DNA of 64,000 nt from JAZRYE01 sp045600585 (GTDB lineage: Bacteria > Bacillota_I > Bacilli_A > RFN20 > CAG-826). Location of the stretch: the NCBI GenBank assembly GCA_045600585.1, contig JAZRYE010000004.1:62001-126000 (forward strand), in the 5' to 3' direction. The position numbers and the translations under genes were made by a program. The notes below the pieces were generated by a model. That model was given only the letters and a program-made list of their open reading frames with translations, was not told the origin of the DNA and did not search any database. Shown one piece after another: positions 27,536 to 36,251 of this stretch. Each line of letters begins with the position of its first letter. Within the stretch, counting starts at the first letter, position 1.

Positions 27536-29737
27536 TTACTTCTTAAATTTTCTAGGACCTTTGAAAGAATTATCTGGTTTAGATTGGTGTTCCATTCTAG
27601 CAGGTCTTTCTTCATAGTTCTCTGGTTTTTCTAAGAATTCACGATGTGAGACTTTAACTTTGCCTTTATCATCGATTTCGATAACTCTAACTTTGAGTTT
27701 GTCACCGACTTTGACGACTGCTGATGCTTTTTCAACATAGTTCCAGTCTAGTCTAGAGACGTGGCATAAGCCATCAACACTACCGAATAAGTGGACGAAT
27801 GCACCATAGTCTTCTACTCTGACAACTTCGCCTTCGTATTCTTCACCAACTTTAGCTTCTTTAACGATATCCATAATCATTTGTTTTGCTTTGTTGATTG
27901 TTTCTCTATCCATATGATAGATAGTTACTTGGCCATTGTCATCAATGTCAATCTTGACATTATCGCATTTTGCAATGATGTCATTGATGACTTTACCGCC
28001 AGTACCAATAACTTCTCTAATCTTGTCAACATCGATTGTAAATGTATCCATTTTTGGAGCATATTTACCGACATCAGGACGTGGTTCAGCAATTGCTTTA
28101 GCCATAACTTCTCTAATCTTTGCACGAGCTTCATGAGCTTGCATTAACGCTTCGTGTAAAACTTCTTTAGTTACGCCTTTAATCTTGATATCCATTTGTA
28201 ATGCTGTAATACCATCTTTAGTACCAGCAACTTTGAAGTCCATGTCACCGAAGTGATCTTCTAAACCTTGAATATCAGTTAAGATTGTATATGGATGTTT
28301 ACCATCTAATGGTCCGCTTGAGATAAGACCCATAGCAATACCAGAAACCATTGCTTTAAGTGGAACACCTGCTGCCATTAATGACATGCAAGATGCACAG
28401 ATAGAAGCTTGTGAAGATGAACCGTTTGATTCAACTACTTCTGCAACTGTTCTAATTGTATATGGGAATTCTTCAGCACTTGGAATGACATAAGATAAAG
28501 CTCTTTCACCTAATGCACCATGGCCGATTTCTCTTCTACCTGGAGAACCCATTCTACCAACTTCACCAACTGAATAAGGTGGGAAATTATAATGATGCAT
28601 CCAATGTCTTGTTTCTTCAGCTGTTAAGTTATCAATGATTTGTTCATCAGATTTAGCGCCTAATGTTGTGATTGAGATAACTTGTGTTTGTCCACGAGTG
28701 AACATAGCAGAACCATGAACTCTTGGTAATAAGTCAACTTGAGCATCTAAAGGACGAATTTCATCAACTTTACGTCCATCTGGTCTAATTTTTTCATCAG
28801 TAATTAATCTTCTAACTTCTTTAGCGACTAAATTTTCTAATGTTTCATAGACCATGTGCATGACTTTAGCATGTTCTTTTTCTGATTCATAAGAACGTGT
28901 GTCATAGTCATCGATGATTTCGTTTTTAATTGCATCGACAGCGTCTTGTCTTTCTAATTTATCAAAGATAGAGATTGCTTTCTTTAATCTATCATTTGCT
29001 CTATCAGTGATGTCTTTTTCGATGACAGGATCACATTGATATAATTCAATTTCTCTTTTTTCACGTCCGACTTCTTTAATGATTTCTTCTTGCCATAAGC
29101 ATAATTTCTTAATTGCTTCGTGACCAAACATTAAAGCGTCTAACATATCATCTTCACTAACTTGATCAGCACCAGCTTCAACCATGTTGATAGCTTCTTT
29201 TGTACCAGCAACTGCTAAGTTAATATCTGATTTTTCTTTTTCTTCAACTGTTGGGTTGATAATTAATTTTCCATCAACACGACCAACATAAACACCAGCG
29301 ATTGGACCATCAAATGGAATATCGGAAATGCCTAATGCTAAGGAAGAACCTAACATAGCTGTCATTTCTGGTGTGCAGTCTAAATCGACTGACATAACTG
29401 TGTTGACGATTTGAACTTCGTTTCTAAAACCATCAGAGAACATTGGTCTAATTGGACGGTCAATGAGTCTAGCAGTTAAAGTAGCGTGTTCACCAGCACG
29501 ACCTTCTCTTCTTAAAAAGGATCCTGGAATTTTGCCAATAGCATATTGTTTTTCTTCATAACCAACTGTTAAAGGGAAGAAATCTCCTTCTTTTGGGTCA
29601 TCGGAACAACATGCTGTGGAAAGAACTACTGTGTCGTTTAATCTAACAAGAACAGCGCCATCAGCTTGTTTAGCGATTTCGCCTGTCTCAACGACAAACT
29701 TCTTTCCTTCGAAATCTAATTCGAATACTCTTTTCAT
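27536..29737 (-). CDS. pnp: Polyribonucleotide nucleotidyltransferase (PNPase)
   Basis: 733 residues: two RNase PH domains separated by a helical domain, then KH (VIGTGGKVINDII) and S1 (YEGEVVRVEDYGAFVHLFGSVDGL, in part) RNA-binding domains. FFPLTVGYEEKQYA, GSFLRREGR and the second-core GSSSQASICASCM are typical. It degrades RNA 3' to 5' with phosphate. It follows rpsO, the usual pairing. The ribosome-binding site is AAGAGGT. A perfect palindrome covers its -35 box. Confidence 0.97.
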   Translation of the reverse strand: MKRVFELDFEGKKFVVETGEIAKQADGAVLVRLNDTVVLSTACCSDDPKEGDFFPLTVGYEEKQYAIGKIPGSFLRREGRAGEHATLTARLIDRPIRPMFSDGFRNEVQIVNTVMSVDLDCTPEMTAMLGSSLALGISDIPFDGPIAGVYVGRVDGKLIINPTVEEKEKSDINLAVAGTKEAINMVEAGADQVSEDDMLDALMFGHEAIKKLCLWQEEIIKEVGREKREIELYQCDPVIEKDITDRANDRLKKAISIFDKLERQDAVDAIKNEIIDDYDTRSYESEKEHAKVMHMVYETLENLVAKEVRRLITDEKIRPDGRKVDEIRPLDAQVDLLPRVHGSAMFTRGQTQVISITTLGAKSDEQIIDNLTAEETRHWMHHYNFPPYSVGEVGRMGSPGRREIGHGALGERALSYVIPSAEEFPYTIRTVAEVVESNGSSSQASICASCMSLMAAGVPLKAMVSGIAMGLISSGPLDGKHPYTILTDIQGLEDHFGDMDFKVAGTKDGITALQMDIKIKGVTKEVLHEALMQAHEARAKIREVMAKAIAEPRPDVGKYAPKMDTFTIDVDKIREVIGTGGKVINDIIAKCDNVKIDIDDNGQVTIYHMDRETINKAKQMIMDIVKEAKVGEEYEGEVVRVEDYGAFVHLFGSVDGLCHVSRLDWNYVEKASAVVKVGDKLKVRVIEIDDKGKVKVSHREFLEKPENYEERPARMEHQSKPDNSFKGPRKFKK

Positions 29738-29769
29738 TTCTTGTACCTCTTTTAAAATTTATACTCTAG

Positions 29770-29798
29770 TATTATAGCTTTGCATTTAAAACAAATCA
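29770..29798 (-). promoter_or_regulatory. pnp promoter
   Basis: TTGATT (29798-29793), 17-bp spacer, TATAAT (29775-29770), about 30 bases before the ATG. Confidence 0.7.
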
Positions 29799-29807
29799 AT
29801 TTGTTTT
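29786..29807. repeat. Perfect palindrome (10-bp arms) over the pnp -35 box
   Basis: TAAAACAAAT and ATTTGTTTTA, separated by CA, are exact inverted copies. They include the whole -35 hexamer and lie next to the rpsO terminator. An operator for a dimeric repressor is the simplest reading; a weak backup hairpin is the other. Confidence 0.65.
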
Positions 29808-29834
29808 ACAAAAGAAAAACCGCATTGCTGCGGT
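29808..29834 (-). terminator. rpsO terminator
   Basis: On the minus strand AACCGCA-GCAA-TGCGGTT is followed by TTTCTTTT, shortly after the rpsO stop. Confidence 0.9.
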
Positions 29835-29853
29835 TAACTTCTTTAGTGTGAAA

Positions 29854-30123
29854 TTACTTTCTTAAGCCTAAATCAGCGATTAACTTAATGTAAGCATCAC
29901 GATCTGTTCTTTCAAGATAAGATAATAAATTCTTTCTTTGTCCGACTAAGATCATTAAGGAACGCTTAGAATTTGCGTCTTTGTGGTTTGCTTTTAAGTG
30001 AGCTGTTAAAGCTTTGATTTGGTCTGTTAATAAAGCGACTTGGACTTGGACGGAACCTGTGTCTTTTTCGTTTTTACCAAATTGTTTAACAATTTCAACT
30101 TTTCTTTCTTTGGATACTGCCAT
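29854..30123 (-). CDS. rpsO: 30S ribosomal protein S15
   Basis: 89 residues, exact family length, with TGSVQVQVALLTDQIKALT, HKDANSKRSLMILVGQRKNLLSYL and the C-terminal YIKLIADLGLRK. S15 binds the 16S rRNA central domain. It has GGAGGG before the ATG and a leader of about 80 nt that may fold over that site. S15 represses its own translation in several bacteria, by differing structures. Confidence 0.97.
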   Translation of the reverse strand: MAVSKERKVEIVKQFGKNEKDTGSVQVQVALLTDQIKALTAHLKANHKDANSKRSLMILVGQRKNLLSYLERTDRDAYIKLIADLGLRK

Positions 30124-30205
30124 AAGAAATTACCCTCCTATAAATATCTTAACTATCTCTCTGCATATCGTTAGGGACTCGATAAACTGAGGGGTAGTCG
30201 CAAGT
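30124..30205 (-). promoter_or_regulatory. rpsO leader, candidate S15 autoregulatory element
   Basis: The minus-strand leader carries TACCCCTC (30196-30189) that can pair with the Shine-Dalgarno GGAGGG (30138-30133), and between them TATCG/CGATA. This could hide the ribosome-binding site or form a pseudoknot when S15 is bound. Confidence 0.45.
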
Positions 30206-30208
30206 AGT

Positions 30209-30237
30209 ATTTTATAATCAATTAATGATTATTGCAA
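30209..30237 (-). promoter_or_regulatory. rpsO promoter
   Basis: TTGCAA (30237-30232) and TAAAAT (30214-30209), 17 bp apart. The -35 lies within the last codons and stop of ribF. Confidence 0.6.
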
Positions 30238-31128
30238 ATGTATTTTGGCAAATTGCTTATCTAGTTCTAGTTGATGCTTTAAATCGTCCATTGAATCAAA
30301 AGGTTTTTCTTCTCTAATAAATGAAACAAACTCAACTGATAAAGCTTTGTCATATAAATCATTTTCGTAATCTAGAATGTGAATTTCGATTATTGGTCTT
30401 TTTAATTTCGATATTGTTGGGTGAACTCCAACATTAATGATTGATTTATGTTTATCGCCATCAACATAGGCATAGCCTATATAAACACCGATTTTTGGAA
30501 AAACATATTGATAGTCCAGATCTAAATTAGCAGTTGGAAAATTAATTGAAGTGCCGTTATGCTTGCCATGCACTACTATGCCCGACATACGATAATGGCG
30601 GCCTAACATTTGATTCGCTTTTTCTATTTCTCCATTTTCAATGAATTGTTTGATAGATTTTGTGCCAATCTTTTTATTATCAAAAGTTTTTAATTTAACA
30701 ACTTTCACATTGAACTTTTTTGATAAATATTCTGGATTTCCTTCTCCATTTTTTCCGAACGTATAATCTTCACCACAGTAAATAATTTTAGGTGAAATCT
30801 TTTCTAAAATTAGTTCTATAAATTCATCTTTGTTTTTGTTTAAAACTTCTAAATCAAAATGTAAAACAAATAGATAAGAAACACCCATTTTTTCTAATAA
30901 TTCATATCTGTCGGTTATGGATGTAATGCCTTTATAAAATAGATCATTGTTTATTAAGGAATATGCGGAGCGGTCAAAAGTGAGCACTCCAACTTTATAA
31001 CCTTCATTTAAAGATTTTTGAATTAGTTCTTGATGTCCAATGTGCACACCATCAAAATATCCAAGACATAAAACTATATCTTCGTTGAACTCTGGAATAT
31101 TATTGATGTTTAGTTCAATTACTTTCAT
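30229..31128 (-). CDS. ribF: Bifunctional riboflavin kinase / FAD synthetase
   Basis: About 299 residues: N-terminal FMN adenylyltransferase domain (CLGYFDGVHIGHQELI; GEDYTFGKNGEGN) and C-terminal flavokinase domain (GIVVHGKHNGTSINFPTANLDL; INVGVHPTI). It makes FMN and FAD from riboflavin. I start at ATG 31128; a longer frame opens with GTG at 31149, but GAGGT lies suitably before the ATG. It overlaps truB by 14 bp. truB-ribF-rpsO is a common Bacilli order. Confidence 0.94.
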   Translation of the reverse strand: MKVIELNINNIPEFNEDIVLCLGYFDGVHIGHQELIQKSLNEGYKVGVLTFDRSAYSLINNDLFYKGITSITDRYELLEKMGVSYLFVLHFDLEVLNKNKDEFIELILEKISPKIIYCGEDYTFGKNGEGNPEYLSKKFNVKVVKLKTFDNKKIGTKSIKQFIENGEIEKANQMLGRHYRMSGIVVHGKHNGTSINFPTANLDLDYQYVFPKIGVYIGYAYVDGDKHKSIINVGVHPTISKLKRPIIEIHILDYENDLYDKALSVEFVSFIREEKPFDSMDDLKHQLELDKQFAKIHLQ

Positions 31129-31987
31129 TAGTCCATAGACCTCTAACACATTTTAGTATGCTTTCATTATATTCATAAATAGCAATCGCTTCTTTATTTT
31201 TATTTGCTATTAATATTTTCTCATTTTCTTTATAGTTAGCTTTGATATATATTGGTGCACCACATTTAGTTTTTCTTTCTAAGATTTCATCTACATAAAA
31301 GACAGTCATATATGGAGATAATGTATCAAATATTGATAATAAGTTGTTTTCGTTTAAATTTGCTATTTTGGTTGCTTGCTCGACATTAATATTTCCTATT
31401 TTTGTTCTTCTTAATGAAATTAAATGCCCTACTGTATTTAATCTTTCAGCAATTTCTTCTCCAAGAGTTCTTACATAGGTTCCGGTAGATACCAAGCAGC
31501 GGAAAGTAACTATGTTATTAATAAAATTAATAAGTTTAATCTCTTTTATATAAATCTTTCTTGGTTCTCTTTCTATTTCTATACCTACGTGAGCTAAAGA
31601 ATATAATTTAACACCATGAACTTTTTTAGCACTTGTCATAGGTGGAATTTGATCTAGTTCTCCAATTAATGAAGAAAATACTTTTTCAATATCTTCTTTT
31701 GTAATATTTGGAACTTCTTTTTCTTCTATTTTCTCGCCCGTATAATCGGCGGTCGATGTTTTAATTCCTAATCTTAATTCTGCGATATATTCTTTTTCTA
31801 GATGATCTAAATAAGAGCCAACTTTATTTCCATTGTTAACAGTGACAATTAATAGACCTGTAGCAAATGGATCAAGCGTACCAGTATGTCCAACTTTTCG
31901 TGTATGAAAATATGACTGCAATTTATTACAGACATCACGACTAGTCCAGTCACTTTCTTTATCTATTAATACAAACCCATTAAACAT
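31115..31987 (-). CDS. truB: tRNA pseudouridine-55 synthase
   Basis: About 290 residues starting MFNGFVLIDKESDWTSRDV; catalytic Asp in HTGTLDPFATGLL, with the VSTGTYVRTLGEEI segment and a C-terminal PUA-like part. It makes the T-loop pseudouridine of tRNAs. A frame extends to 32026 but those residues lie over the promoter. TTGATA-17-TAAAAT precedes ATG 31987 by 10 bases with no Shine-Dalgarno, so a near-leaderless mRNA is likely. Unlike in Bacillus it is not co-transcribed with rbfA, since a terminator lies between. Confidence 0.95.
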   Translation of the reverse strand: MFNGFVLIDKESDWTSRDVCNKLQSYFHTRKVGHTGTLDPFATGLLIVTVNNGNKVGSYLDHLEKEYIAELRLGIKTSTADYTGEKIEEKEVPNITKEDIEKVFSSLIGELDQIPPMTSAKKVHGVKLYSLAHVGIEIEREPRKIYIKEIKLINFINNIVTFRCLVSTGTYVRTLGEEIAERLNTVGHLISLRRTKIGNINVEQATKIANLNENNLLSIFDTLSPYMTVFYVDEILERKTKCGAPIYIKANYKENEKILIANKNKEAIAIYEYNESILKCVRGLWTNESN

Positions 31988-31997
31988 ATACAAAAAT

Positions 31998-32026
31998 ATT
32001 TTATATTTTCTTAATAATATTATCAA
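31998..32026 (-). promoter_or_regulatory. truB promoter
   Basis: TTGATA (32026-32021), 17-bp spacer, TAAAAT (32003-31998), both five of six to consensus, 10 bases from the truB ATG. Confidence 0.7.
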
Positions 32027-32061
32027 TAGTCAGTAATATATTGATATTTAACCTATATTTA

Positions 32062-32093
32062 AATAAAAGAAAAGATGCTTATTTAGCACCTTT
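32062..32093 (-). terminator. Terminator of the rimP-nusA-infB-rbfA operon
   Basis: On the minus strand AAAGGTGCT and AGCATCTTT pair (9 bp with one G-U) around a 5-nt loop, then TCTTTTATTT. The rbfA stop codon lies in the hairpin. Confidence 0.8.
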
Positions 32094-32432
32094 ATCTTTT
32101 TCTTTATCTTTAGCAAGAAGCTCGTTGATTCTTGCTTCTCTTTTAAATCCTTCATCAAGAACAAACACAATTTCAGGTACTCTTCTTGTATCCATCTTTT
32201 TTGCTAAAGATGAACGGATGAAACCTTTTGAATGATTTAAAGCCTCAAGTCCTTCTTTAATATCTTTATCAATTAAGAAGGAAACATAAACTTTAGCATA
32301 GCTAATATCATTAGTTACTTTAACTTCTGGAATTGTTACAAAGCCTAAATGTGGATTATGTAATTCAAATTGAATGATGTCAGCAATATTTTTTCTAATG
32401 ATTGCTGCTAATCTTCCTTGCTTATCTGCCAT
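32079..32432 (-). CDS. rbfA: Ribosome-binding factor A
   Basis: 117 residues with the KH-like RbfA core: IRKNIADIIQFELHNPHLGFVTI, VTNDISYAKVYVSFL and RRVPEIVFVLDEGF. It helps mature the 16S 5' end and the 30S subunit. It sits 3 bp after infB and is the last gene of the operon. Confidence 0.96.
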   Translation of the reverse strand: MADKQGRLAAIIRKNIADIIQFELHNPHLGFVTIPEVKVTNDISYAKVYVSFLIDKDIKEGLEALNHSKGFIRSSLAKKMDTRRVPEIVFVLDEGFKREARINELLAKDKEKDKGAK

Positions 32433-32435
32433 TAA

Positions 32436-34274
32436 TTAGTCCTTCTTTTCGATGGATTCATATCCTTCGATAATATCGCCTTCATGGATATCATTATATC
32501 CATCTAATAACATACCACATTCGAATCCAGCTTTAACTTCTTTAACAGCGTCTTTAAAGCGTTGTAAGGAAGCTAATTTGCCTTCATAAGCAACAATGCC
32601 ATTTCTTAAAATACGTACACCACCAGCGAGTTTAATAACGCCGTCTGTAACCATACATCCAGCAATAGTGCCTAACTTAGAAACTTTAATTAATTGTCTA
32701 ACTTCAGCTTGGCCAGTAACTTGTTCAACAAATGTTGGAGCGAGCATGCCTTTCATAGCAGCTTCAATTTCTTCAATTAATGCATAAATAATTCTATGTA
32801 AACGGATATCAATCTTTTCTTCTTCAGCTTTTGCTCTTGTTCTAGCATCAGGTCTTACATTGAAGCCATAAATAATTGCATTTGATGCACTTGCTAATAA
32901 GACATCACCTTCGGTGATAGCGCCGGAAGTTGCACGAACAACGTTAATTTTAACTTGTTCGTTTGATAATTTTTCAAGTGAAGATTTAACTGCTTCTGCA
33001 GAACCTGTAGAATCTGCTTTAATAATAACGTTAATTGATTGAGTTTCACCTTCATGAATTCTGTTGAATAAATCATCAAGTGACATAGCACTGGATTGAT
33101 TTTTTTCTTTTGCTTCTTTAATTCTCTTACGTTTTAAAGCAATTTCACGCGCTTCACTTTCATCAGCGAAAGCCATGAAGTGATCGCCTGCTAATGGAAC
33201 TTCACTCAAACCAATAATAGATACTGGAGTTGAAGGGGTTGCAGTTTGAAGAACTTTCTTAAATTCATTAGTCATTCTTCTTGCTTTACCATAAGAAGTA
33301 CCGACAACTAAGAAGTCACCTTCTTTTAAAGATCCGTTTTGAATCAATAATGTTGCCTTTGGACCTTCATTTTTATCAAGTTTAGCCTCTAATACAGTGC
33401 CATAAGCATATCTATCAGGATTTGCTTTTAATTCTTTCATTTCAGCGACTAAAAGAATTGATTCTAATAAACCATCAATGTTGATTTTCTTTTTAGCAGA
33501 AATTTCAACAGCAATGACATCTCCACCATAGTCTTCAGTAACGATTTCGTGCGCTAAGAGTTCATTTTTAACTCTATGTGGATCTGCGCCTGGCTTATCA
33601 ATTTTATTGATAGCAACAATAATTGGAACGCCTGCTGCTTTTGCATGGTCAATAGCTTCAATTGTTTGAGGCATAACACCATCATCAGCGGCAACAACTA
33701 AAACTACAATATCAGTGACAGAAGCACCTCTACTTCTCATAGCGGTAAATGCTTCGTGTCCTGGAGTATCGATAAATGTAATTTTTTGGCCATTGATTTC
33801 TTTTTGATATGCACCAATTTCTTGTGAAATACCACCAACTTCACCAGCAACAAGGTTGGAATTACGGATTGCGTCAATTAATGTTGTTTTACCATGGTCG
33901 ACGTGACCCATGATAGTTACAACAGCAGGACGTGGTTTTAATTTTGAAGGATCATCATTTACTACGATGTCTTCAAAGTTTTCTGCTGCAACGATGGTTT
34001 TCTTTTGGAAGTCGTATCCAAATTCAAGACAGACAAGTCCGATTAATTCGTCATCAAGTACAGTATTGATAGTAATCATTTTTCCTTGTAAGAATAGGAA
34101 TTTAATAATGTCACTAACTTGAATGTTTAATGACTTAGCAAGTTCAGAAACACTAATTGCACCAGTATAGATGAATACACCACCATTAACTTTGGATTTA
34201 ACTTTATCAGCGCTTACTTTAGTTGAAACATTAGTTTCACGTTGATATGTATTCTTTTTATTCTTTTGTCCCAT
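32436..34274 (-). CDS. infB: Translation initiation factor IF-2
   Basis: 612 residues: a short N-terminal region, an IF2N segment (GAISVSELAKSLNIQVSDIIKFL), the GTPase domain with GHVDHGKTTLIDAI, DTPGHEAFTAMRSRG and NKIDKP, and C-terminal domains with the initiator-tRNA-binding end. It is short for the family because the long, charged N-terminal linker is nearly absent, as in many reduced Bacilli. AGAGGTG precedes the ATG. Confidence 0.97.
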   Translation of the reverse strand: MGQKNKKNTYQRETNVSTKVSADKVKSKVNGGVFIYTGAISVSELAKSLNIQVSDIIKFLFLQGKMITINTVLDDELIGLVCLEFGYDFQKKTIVAAENFEDIVVNDDPSKLKPRPAVVTIMGHVDHGKTTLIDAIRNSNLVAGEVGGISQEIGAYQKEINGQKITFIDTPGHEAFTAMRSRGASVTDIVVLVVAADDGVMPQTIEAIDHAKAAGVPIIVAINKIDKPGADPHRVKNELLAHEIVTEDYGGDVIAVEISAKKKINIDGLLESILLVAEMKELKANPDRYAYGTVLEAKLDKNEGPKATLLIQNGSLKEGDFLVVGTSYGKARRMTNEFKKVLQTATPSTPVSIIGLSEVPLAGDHFMAFADESEAREIALKRKRIKEAKEKNQSSAMSLDDLFNRIHEGETQSINVIIKADSTGSAEAVKSSLEKLSNEQVKINVVRATSGAITEGDVLLASASNAIIYGFNVRPDARTRAKAEEEKIDIRLHRIIYALIEEIEAAMKGMLAPTFVEQVTGQAEVRQLIKVSKLGTIAGCMVTDGVIKLAGGVRILRNGIVAYEGKLASLQRFKDAVKEVKAGFECGMLLDGYNDIHEGDIIEGYESIEKKD

Positions 34275-34291
34275 AGTTGCACCTCTTTTCT

Positions 34292-34540
34292 CTATAAGAG
34301 ATTTAGTAATTCATCATAAATTGATTCATCAACATTTTCTCTTAAAGCTTTATTTAATAAATGTTTTTTCTTAGCGGTTTCAATAACCTTTTTATCTTTA
34401 GATAAATAAGCACCTCGACCTTTAAGATTTCCTTCTTTATCAACGAATATTCCAGAAGGAGTTTTTACTATGCGTAGTAATTCGCTTCGTAATTTAATCT
34501 CTCGAGTTACTAAGCACATTCTATTAACGATTTTTCCCAT
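34292..34540 (-). CDS. ylxR: YlxR (RnpM) family RNA-binding protein
   Basis: 82 residues with the family's N-terminal RMCLVTREIKLRSELLRIV, GRGAYLSKD and a basic C-terminal helix. YlxR/RnpM has been linked to RNase P modulation in Bacillus. It begins 3 bp after the nusA stop. ylxQ, the L7Ae-like gene that usually follows, is missing: only 17 bp separate ylxR from infB. Confidence 0.93.
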   Translation of the reverse strand: MGKIVNRMCLVTREIKLRSELLRIVKTPSGIFVDKEGNLKGRGAYLSKDKKVIETAKKKHLLNKALRENVDESIYDELLNLL

Positions 34541-34543
34541 CGA

Positions 34544-36238
34544 TTATTCTTCGTAGTAAGAATCGTATTCATCATAGTCGACATCTTCGTCTTCATATGA
34601 TTCTTGTTCGTTTTCTTCTGCTTCCATTGCTTCAAGTTCTTCAGCAGTATAGATAGACATACGAGGACCTGTTTCAGAAACTTTAGTTGTTGTTTCTTCT
34701 TCCTCTTCTTCATCTTTCTTAGTTTTCTTATATGACTTGCGTTGGCCTTTGTTCTTTTGTTTATTAGCTTCAGAAGCAAGGTTCTTTTCAAGTTCTTCTA
34801 ATGAAGTTGTTGTCTTAACTTCACGTTTTTCTTCTTCAACTGGTTCTTCTACTTCTTCAACAGGAGCTTCGACGATAACTGGAGTTGGTTCAGAAACAAC
34901 GATTTCTTCAACTTCATTTTCTTCTTCTTTATCTGCTGCAGCTTCAAGAGCTTCATCAACATCAGTTGTAACTTCGTCGTCATATACTCGATCTTGTGGA
35001 GCAACATAACCTTCAGCCATACCAGGTAATACTGTTTCTTTTGCTGATTCGTATTCTTTTGCTTTCTCTTCCATAAGTATCTTATTCTTAAGAGCTGCTT
35101 CTTCAGCTTGAAGTTCTGCAATTGATTTATATTCTAAGCCTAATTCAGCTGCTTCTGTTTCTGTCTTGATGTCAATCTTATAACCTGTTAATTTAACTGC
35201 TAAACGAGCGTTAACACCCTTTTTACCAATTGCTAAAGATAATGAATCATCTTGAACAATTGCAGTTGCATTACGAGAGTCAGAAGAGACGATAATACCA
35301 GAAACTTTTGCTGGTTTTAACGCTTCAATAATATATAAACCTGCATTATCGCTATAAGCGATGATATCAATGTTCTCGTTGTTGCCAGAATTGCCTAATT
35401 GACCAACGATTTTTTGAATTCTAGAACCGTTAGGACCAATACATGCACCTGCAGGATCAACGTTAGGGTCTTTAGAATAAACTGCAACCTTACTTCTTAC
35501 GCCTGCTTCACGAGCACATCCTTTAATGACGATTGTTCCGTCATAGATTTCATGAATTTCTTCTTGGAATAATGCTGTTAAGAAACCTTCGTTTGCACGA
35601 GAGACAACAATGTGAGCGCCTGTTTTTGCTGAACTAGCAACATCACAAACGAATAATTTAATTGTTGAGCCATTTACAAATCTTTCATCACCAATCATTT
35701 CTTTCTTTGGTAAATAAACACTTGCTTTGCCAATGTTGACAGATACGCCTCTTTCTTCAACTTTTTCAACTTTGCCAGTAATCATTGTACCGATCTTGTC
35801 TTGGAATTGTTCTTTGAGGACTTCTTTTTCTGCTTCAACGAATTTTTGCTTCATGATTGATTTAACAGATAAAGCTAAAGATTTCTTCATATCATCGACG
35901 TTTGCGTGAACTTCGAATTCATCACCAACTTTGTAATCTTTGTGGAATGGATCTTGTTCTTTTGCGTCTTCTGGAGAAATTTCAACTAAATCGTCTTCAA
36001 CTTCTTCAACAACATTAATAACTTGCCACATATCAATTGTGCCTTTATCAGTATCAATTGCTACGCGTACATCGATAGGTTTTAATGATTCGTCATTTAC
36101 ACTAGCACCACCTAAAAACTTTGTGTAAACACGTTTCAATGCTTCTTCTAATGCAGTAAGCACTGTTTGCTTGTTGATTCCTTTGCTAATCTCAATTTCT
36201 TCGAGAGCTTCGAGGAATGCTTTTGCGTCCATAGCCAT
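34544..36238 (-). CDS. nusA: Transcription factor NusA with long acidic tail
   Basis: 564 residues: N-terminal polymerase-binding domain (about 1-125), S1 (about 132-200, GTMITGKVEKVEERGVSVNI), and two KH domains (GACIGPNGSRIQKIV and LAIGKKGVNARLAVKLTGYKI). From about residue 395 a tail of some 170 residues follows, dominated by Glu and Asp with KKTKK-type basic patches. Firmicute NusA normally ends near residue 350-400, so the tail is an addition. NusA controls pausing, termination and antitermination. AAGGAG precedes the ATG. Confidence 0.96.
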   Translation of the reverse strand: MAMDAKAFLEALEEIEISKGINKQTVLTALEEALKRVYTKFLGGASVNDESLKPIDVRVAIDTDKGTIDMWQVINVVEEVEDDLVEISPEDAKEQDPFHKDYKVGDEFEVHANVDDMKKSLALSVKSIMKQKFVEAEKEVLKEQFQDKIGTMITGKVEKVEERGVSVNIGKASVYLPKKEMIGDERFVNGSTIKLFVCDVASSAKTGAHIVVSRANEGFLTALFQEEIHEIYDGTIVIKGCAREAGVRSKVAVYSKDPNVDPAGACIGPNGSRIQKIVGQLGNSGNNENIDIIAYSDNAGLYIIEALKPAKVSGIIVSSDSRNATAIVQDDSLSLAIGKKGVNARLAVKLTGYKIDIKTETEAAELGLEYKSIAELQAEEAALKNKILMEEKAKEYESAKETVLPGMAEGYVAPQDRVYDDEVTTDVDEALEAAADKEEENEVEEIVVSEPTPVIVEAPVEEVEEPVEEEKREVKTTTSLEELEKNLASEANKQKNKGQRKSYKKTKKDEEEEEETTTKVSETGPRMSIYTAEELEAMEAEENEQESYEDEDVDYDEYDSYYEE

Positions 36239-36251
36239 AATTTTTTACTCC

